The notes beneath the pieces are model-generated. The model did no database searches. It was not told the origin of the DNA and worked only from the letters and a program-made list of their open reading frames with translations. A stretch of DNA of 64,000 nt from Moniliophthora roreri. Taxonomy: Eukaryota; Basidiomycota; Agaricomycetes; Agaricales; Marasmiaceae. The stretch spans positions 248,001 through 312,000 of the forward strand of contig LATX02000178.1 of NCBI GenBank assembly GCA_001466705.2, written 5' to 3'. The position numbers and the translations under genes are program-made. Positions 58,236 to 64,000 of the stretch are shown in pieces. The stretch's first letter is position 1; each line of letters begins with the position of its first letter.

Positions 58236-59841
58236 CCTGTTAATTTGTCTAAGATAAAACTAGTGGAAAACTACCCAAAAGATAACCCCCAAAAGTCTAA
58301 CTCAGTTTGTTGTGCAAGTGTGGATCAGCATGATCAGAGTTGCCACACTTAGAATGCCAACAAAACCCTTAGCTAGGTTGATTCTCTCTTATTGAAGCAA
58401 TCTACTTCAAGGTGTTCACCTCCAGAGGAGTATACATGGTTTTAAAAGATTTATATCACAAACACACACACAAAACACAAAGAACACAGTGCACAAAGCA
58501 CAAACACAAGATGTTACAATTACCTCCATTTTCCATATGCTTCTCTTTTTCCCTTGGACTTACTACACCTTCCCAGCCCCCTTTTCCTTCTTAATACATG
58601 CTTCCCTTTCTATTGGACTCATTACACTTTCCTGGTTCCCCTTTCCCTCTCTAGTATATTAGTATATACCAATTGGACCGCTATTTATTAATAATCACTG
58701 ACTTCTTTGCTATATACATATATAGTAGATATTGGCCTGCTGTACTTATTTAAGCGCTCAAGCAGAGATAGAGTCTCTAGCTTGACCTGGTCAATCAACC
58801 TCTTTTCTTGCTCAAAGCCATGACTGAACTCAGACATTTAGCAGAAGGTCTTACCAGCTGTTATTTGTCAGACTTAAACTTGAACCTTTGATACTTGATT
58901 ACCGTTTCATCTGTGAGCGGTGTTGAGTTGTTGTCATTNAGGCCATGCAGGCCATAGAATTGGCAAGAGCCTTGCTGTTCTGCTTGTAGAGAAGTCAGTG
59001 TACAGTTATGACATTGAAAAGAAGAAGGAAGAAAGAAGAGAAGCAAAAAGTACTGTCATGAAGGCAGAACAGAATCCGATTGAAGGCAGAGTGCAAACTC
59101 TGAGCCAAGCACTGTGGTGTACAATGAGGAGGATATGACCTGTTAATTTGTCTAAGATAAAACTAGTGGAAAACTACCCAAAAGATAACCCCCAAAAGTC
59201 TAACTCAGTTTGTTGTGCAAGTGTGGATCAGCATGATCAGAGTTGCCACACTTAGAATGCCAACAAAACCCTTAGCTAGGTTGATTCTCTCTTATTGAAG
59301 CAATCTACTTCAAGGTGTTCACCTCCAGAGGAGTATACATGGTTTTAAAAGATTTATATCACAAACACACACACAAAACACAAAGAACACAGTGCACAAA
59401 GCACAAACACAAGATGTTACAATTACCTCCATTTTCCATATGCTTCTCTTTTTCCCTTGGACTTACTACACCTTCCCAGCCCCCTTTTCCTTCTTAATAC
59501 ATGCTTCCCTTTCTATTGGACTCATTACACTTTCCTGGTTCCCCTTTCCCTCTCTAGTATATTAGTATATACCAATTGGACCGCTATTTATTAATAATCA
59601 CTGACTTCTTTGCTATATACATATATAGTAGATATTGGCCTGCTGTACTTATTTAAGCGCTCAAGCAGAGATAGAGTCTCTAGCTTGACCTGGTCAATCA
59701 ACCTCTTTTCTTGCTCAAAGCCATGACTGAACTCAGACATTTAGCAGAAGGTCTTACCAGCTGTTATTTGTCAGACTTAAACTTGAACCTTTGATACTTG
59801 ATTACCGTTTCATCTGTGAGCGGTGTTGAGTTGTTGTCATT
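58037..59841 (+). repeat. Perfect 902-bp direct duplication around a single N
   Basis: 58,037-58,938 is repeated as 58,940-59,841 with no difference that I can see, offset 903 bp. The only ambiguous base in the window (N at 58,939) lies exactly between the copies. This is the pattern of two contig ends that overlap but were joined with a gap symbol, so the real genome probably has one copy. Confidence 0.85.
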
Positions 59842-61337
59842 GCTGTGCAAGTGGCGTAACACAAGAGCTACAGTCCTGTACAAAGACTCAATAGCTGATA
59901 TAGTCTGACCCTATGGAGTTCAAGACTTCCTTAAGACAACTACAGTACACAGTGTACTGGAAAAGGCTCTAGACCAATTTCTACAAAGAGCTCAGCACAG
60001 GCACACCTCTTGCTAAGACTCTAAGTGTGTCACAACCTGATACACAACACAGGCCACACTCCAAGTGCCCAAGGCTCCTTCTTGGTGTAAAGTGTCTGTT
60101 AGAAAAGTGCTATAATGCACTCAAGATGTTACTCTTATCTCTTATGACACAAGTTCATTATCAGATGTCTATCTCTCTGGACCAATCTCCAGGGCCTGAA
60201 GTGAGGAAGCAAAACTGGAATGGCATACAAATTTATACACCAAACAAACTCATCGTGTATTCACAATCAGAGGGGGCAGAGTTACTTGAGTATGTACAAA
60301 TATCTAGCTGTCCTTATATACGGTCTATGGAATATATTTACAGAAAAATATAAATAATGTCTAATAATTCAGGAAATGATAAACGAGTGACTGAGATACT
60401 AAAAGAGGGAATATTTGGATGTCACAGAGTCTGGCCACTAGAGTATCCAACCATATCTGCATGGGTATCTACATCTCCAGGTGTTCTGGACTCTATAATT
60501 TGTATTTTCTCCTTTCTAAGTCAGGTATCTATGAGCAGATGGCTGTATCCCATTTCTTTACAGCATTTCCCTTTCTAGTATCCACACCTCGGCAGAAGCC
60601 TAGATACCAAAGTTTCCAAGGTCAGAACACACTGTTACTGTTCCTATCTCCTTTGACAATGCACACTCAATCTTATTTAGAACCTTTTATGTGTTAGACA
60701 TTCTTCATATGTCTCATCATATCTGTCTGTAGGTAGCAGATGTCCTTTGGAAGTGATTTCCTTCTTTCTGAGATGACTTTGTACCTAGTTAGTTCATTTT
60801 GTATTGTTTAGCCACCAGTAAACTCTTTATTAAGTGATCACCTGCTTTGACTTTGATCTGTATATTGACTTTGGAGGAGGATTGTTCTGTGATTGTTTCT
60901 GTTCTAAGTCGTCTTTCCATTTTGATGTCTCCTCTAAGTACCTCTGTACTGTTTGACTGCATGTTGCACTTTGCAGATGTCATTGAAAGGTAAAATAGAA
61001 ATTAAAATCCCATTGATAGCACTTTGAGAGCTTGGTTAACTAGCCAATGCATTCATTGGGCCATAGTTAGGTTCTCTACAGGTTTCAGGAGTGATCCACT
61101 TTGGATCTGATACATAGATAAGTCAGAAAGTACAGCTTAGACACCTCTGTATAGCATATCATATAGTTCTTTGTACTTTCCAAGGTACTATAGCTTCTCT
61201 AAGGCAATGACTAGCAGACTGGGCTCACTCTAGTCCTTATTACCTGTTATCTTGTGTCATATTAAAGTGTTCCAATTCAAAAGTAATGTAAAACAAATAA
61301 AAGTGGGTCTTTTCCAGGTTCGACATATTACTGTCTA
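58240..61337. mobile_element. Inserted non-coding DNA splitting the RecQ-like gene
   Basis: Between the RecQ core and its C-terminal piece lies about 3.1 kb (about 2.2 kb if the duplication is an artefact) without coding sequence. It begins TGTTAATTTGTC and includes hairpin copy B, CT-rich runs, TATA-like AT blocks and a segment TAGCTTGACCTGGTCAATCA that recurs in altered form at about 61,990 (AGCTTGACCTGGTTAAAG). The latter suggests LTR-like debris. Termini and target-site duplication were not identified. Confidence 0.45.
58316..58352. repeat. Hairpin element, copy B
   Basis: AAGTGTGG and CCACACTT form a perfect eight-pair stem around ATCAGCATGATCAGAGTTG. The same hairpin is at 41,638-41,675. 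It appears again at 59,219-59,255 inside the duplicated segment. Confidence 0.5.
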
Positions 61338-61676
61338 ATGACAGGCTACATCCAAGTGCAACTGCTGCCTACATTGACTTCAAGGTGCCAGATGAAGGGC
61401 TTTATGCATTGCTCTAGACATGTGAGTGCCACCAAAAAGTTCTTACCTTGGTCTACGAGAACTCTACTTCCCCAAGTCAGTTTCTGCTTATGCTCGAAGA
61501 CTATTACTTACCCAGGATTTTCAACAGATCCAACAGTCTCATGTTGTAACATTTGTGATCCCACACTTCTCAATAAAACCCGACCTGGCAAGCCCAAGAA
61601 ACAAACACAAGTCAGAAACATGAAAACTAGGGAACTTGTGGCATCAGTCTGGGCAGCATTGTTTGACTGGAGATGA
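61338..61676 (+). pseudogene. RecQ-like helicase, C-terminal fragment
   Basis: The frame at 61,338-61,676 ends VSCCNICDPTLLNKTRPGKP and ELVASVWAALFDWR. The Cys-containing CCNICDP...LL..TRP signature is what I recall from the end of Agaricomycete RecQ-like helicases. Just upstream, in another frame, YIDFKVPDEGLYALL is also family-like. It is the likely missing end of the gene at 56.7-58.2 kb, separated by inserted DNA. At least one frameshift lies between the two halves of this fragment. Confidence 0.5.
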
Positions 61677-62678
61677 GAAATCCATGAACATGATTGGAGA
61701 TACTCACTGTTTGCTCCCAGCACTTTTCTCAGCAATATTCTTGTTGAAATGCTTGCTTCAGCTGTTACAACTCCACAGACTTATTGGGCGTCTAATGTAT
61801 TTTCATGGCCTTTCTCGTTTTCTTGCTTAGCCTATAGTTCTTTTACTTACAAATTCCTTCTCTCATGTTCGATTCTTAGTAAAGACTCACTTATGATTAC
61901 TCATTATAGCTATATATAGTTCTGAGTATTAGTCATATAGTTAGAAGTCTTGTATTTAAATAGCTAACCAGTAGACAAGCTTCTTCAGCTTGACCTGGTT
62001 AAAGTTTATCAAAACCTTGTTCTTTGCATTTGACCCTTGTTCCTAAAGTCATCTGTCCAAGTCTATTGACTTCGGAACTCTTGAATCAAGCTCCAACTTG
62101 AACTTAGTGCTATTGTGAAGGACTTGCGTAACATTAGGTCAAGCTGATCTTGCCAACCTCTCAAGGTTCAGGCACCCAGAAACTACACCACATCTAGACA
62201 TCGGCAAACTACGGCCAAGGACCCAGAGATAGCAGATCTTGAACAGCAGAGGAGAACATTCCTTCTTGTCACCCCAGAAACCAAGCTCACATTCGAACAG
62301 AGAATCCAACAATTGGAATTAATTGCCCAGGAAGAGGCAAGACAAGAACTAACACAATGGACAACCAGAACCCCCAGAACCAGGACCAGGACCAGGTGTT
62401 ACGTTACTTGCGCAGCAACGACAACAACTCAACAACCACTATGACGTAGCGGCGCTAAGTTGGCAAAAAGGGCAAGTTTGAGTTGAGTTCCTCAACTAGC
62501 GTTGAAGTTCTCAGAGTTCGGTCGAGGTGAGCAAGATGTCCAAAAGGTTAACTAGGTCAAGCTGAGATAGCTTAGACCTGCAAACTATCTACTTATACAA
62601 CGATTGTAGTCTACTAGTTGCATACAATCTGCTAGTGCGACATCGTTTGTTTAGTAAACAGAATGTCCCTTTGTCGTC
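61677..62678. other. Retrotransposon debris, no intact gene
   Basis: A segment at about 62,190-62,400 keeps a coding-like frame (DPEIADLEQQRRTFLLVTPE, FEQRIQQLELIAQEEARQEL) that suggests the N-terminal part of a gag polyprotein. The rest is non-coding. The motif AGGTCAAGCTGA occurs at 62,134 and 62,550. Confidence 0.35.
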
Positions 62679-62834
62679 ATCATAAATAGGAACATGACAT
62701 CAGAAGTGATGTCGAGGAAGTAAAAATAAATATAATGATACAATAGCCGATGTCAGAACTGACATCAGATCATAAATAGAAGAGAAAAGAAACTAATAGA
62801 ATAATGAAGTCATACTGATATCAGTAATGACGTC
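62679..62834. promoter_or_regulatory. Cluster of CRE-like palindromes upstream of the gag gene
   Basis: Three palindromes built from TGACATC/TGACGTC half-sites: GACATCA-GAAG-TGATGTC at 62,696-62,713 (perfect arms), GATGTCAG-AA-CTGACATC at 62,749-62,766 (perfect arms) and GATATCAGTAATGACGTC at 62,817-62,834 (imperfect). ATCATAAATAG precedes the first (62,679) and follows the second (62,769). Such sites resemble ATF/CREB bZIP targets; the position suggests the U3 region of an LTR. Confidence 0.45.
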
Positions 62835-62947
62835 TTAAATAAGAAGATAGGCATATGATTCGAAAAGGGGGCTGGGAAGGTGGATTTGTCCAGATGTCAA
62901 TGAAAAGCATAGGTAAAAAGAGAAAATTAGCGCTCGGAGGCGCTAAA

Positions 62948-64000
62948 ATGTCTGAACAAGGAAAGAGAGGAAAGAAAAAGTTAGTCCGTTCGTGTCTGAC
63001 TGTAACACCAGGACCAGACAGACAACAGACTTTGCAACCGGCTTCAGACTGTTAGAAGCAGAAAGGAGAACATCAACCCAATCAAATTCCCATTCGTCGC
63101 AGGAGCATTCACCGGAACAGACGAACTCCCCAACTACAGAAACAGTAACTCAGACCCAATCCTCAGAAACCCCGAGATCACCATTATCCTCAAACAGGCA
63201 ACTAGAAACTGAGAGACCAGAAACAGCCATCTCAACCACGTCCAGTTCTATACCTCCTCCATCAGACCCCATGACCATGCAGCAGACCGGAACATCCTTA
63301 GAGGATTTGATCTCCATGTTACGAATGCTACAAGCAAATGGAGAAAAGAAGAAAACAAAGTCGCCATTCCAAATAGTTATGATGTGTCACTGTCTAAGGC
63401 CAGCACTTTCCTTACTGAAGTGGATCTATACCTTATGGCTAACGACACCCTTTACCCAAACAACAAAGATAAAATCCTGTTCACACTGTCCTACATGAAA
63501 GAAGGACATGCCACCAAATGGATGGAAGCAAAGACCAATGAATATAAGAAAAGCCTTAAGGAGAAACTGGTGGAACCAGCTAATACCAAACCAGAGGATC
63601 AGATCCACCTGATGACATGGGAAGAATTCCTTGACGATTTCAAAAAGGCCTTCCAACTGGTGGATATAGGTACCAATGCCCAACTCAAACTGAAGAACCT
63701 GAAACAGAACAAGAAACATGTGGATGAATATATTACGGACTTCCGCCTTCTTGCTATTGACTCCGAATACAATGATCGGGCCCTTATTGATCACTTCATG
63801 GCAGGACTTCACCCTGCTCTCCTCAAGTCATGCCTCTCTATTCCTGACCAACCCAATATGATCAAAGAATGGTACGATAGAGCTAGGAAGGAGAAAGGAC
63901 AAAGAAGACATCCAAACCCAAGACAAAGGTAAACCACCTTTCAGATGCAGAATCCATGGAATACTGGAAGAAGGGGCTGCGTTTTAGATGCAGCAAACCA
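62948..64000 (+). mobile_element. Ty3/Gypsy-like gag, frameshifted, runs off right edge
   Basis: Gag gene of an LTR retrotransposon, read in three frames. From ATG 62,948 comes MSEQGKRGKKKLVRS. A second frame has a Ser/Thr/Gln-rich stretch ending TSLEDLISMLRMLQANGEKK. After a shift in an A-rich run near 63,350 comes NKVAIPNSYDVSLSKASTFL, TEVDLYLMANDTLYPNNKDK, ILFTLSYMKEGHATKWMEAK, MTWEEFLDDFKKAFQLVD and YITDFRLLAIDSEYNDRALI, the Retrotrans_gag core. A last shift near 63,895 gives KTKVNHLSDAESMEYWKKGL and RFRCSKP, the start of a CCHC zinc knuckle at the window end. At least two frameshifts are needed, so this copy is probably dead; pol would lie beyond the window. Confidence 0.7.

Noticed and set aside
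58037..59841. Recent tandem duplication of a helicase segment as biology
   Set aside because: Perfect identity and the N exactly at the junction make an assembly overlap much more likely.
62190..62410. Separate complete gag gene
   Set aside because: Only a short coding-like stretch, without the gag core; kept as debris.

Overview
The window looks like nuclear DNA from a mushroom-forming basidiomycete (Agaricomycetes). Genes are broken by many very short introns (mostly about 50-60 nt, GT-AG), and neighbours lie close together, some sharing divergent promoters of about 140 bp. The families are typical of this group: DUF6535, DUF6589, RecQ-like helicase expansions, Zn2Cys6 regulators with a Fungal_trans domain, GMC oxidoreductases and short secreted proteins. 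All calls come from reading translated frames and splice signals by eye; no database search was run.

Region 1, about 1-37,200, is ordinary gene-rich chromosome. In order: a DBP6-type DEAD-box helicase (cut by the left edge), the mRNA export factor RAE1/Gle2, a zinc polyol (L-arabinitol/xylitol-type) dehydrogenase, a Zn2Cys6 transcription factor, a poorly resolved membrane protein, a dead aldo-keto reductase, a secretory-pathway FMO-like flavoprotein, a transketolase/dihydroxyacetone-synthase-like enzyme, a dead GMC oxidoreductase with a tRNA-Arg-like gene antisense in one of its introns, a small mitochondrial-looking protein, a second Zn2Cys6 regulator divergent from a Rad7-like LRR protein, two small secreted-protein loci, an F-box-like protein, a kinase-fold protein and a C2-domain protein resembling cytokinesis factors Inn1/Fic1.

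Region 2, about 37,200-44,000, changes character abruptly. It is AT-rich, nearly free of CpG, has almost no open frames, and holds a decayed DUF6535 fragment, tandem and inverted repeats and a hairpin that recurs 17 kb away.

Region 3, about 44,000-50,400, is normal composition again: an apparently intact UbiA-family prenyltransferase and a second, frameshifted DUF6535 gene.

Region 4, about 50,400-64,000, is a transposon graveyard: a DUF6589 relic, a degenerate DDE transposase, a RecQ-like helicase split by about 3 kb of inserted DNA, and the decayed gag of a Ty3/Gypsy-like element running off the right edge. A perfect 902-bp direct duplication around a single N at 58,939 is best explained as an unmerged contig overlap.

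No obvious self-contained new system is present. The most interesting items are the tRNA nested in the GMC intron, the DDE transposase with an unusually long spacing between its second Asp and its Glu, the hairpin shared between 41.6 and 58.3 kb, the inverted-repeat cluster at 43.7-44.1 kb, the three-repeat secreted protein and the orphan UbiA enzyme.
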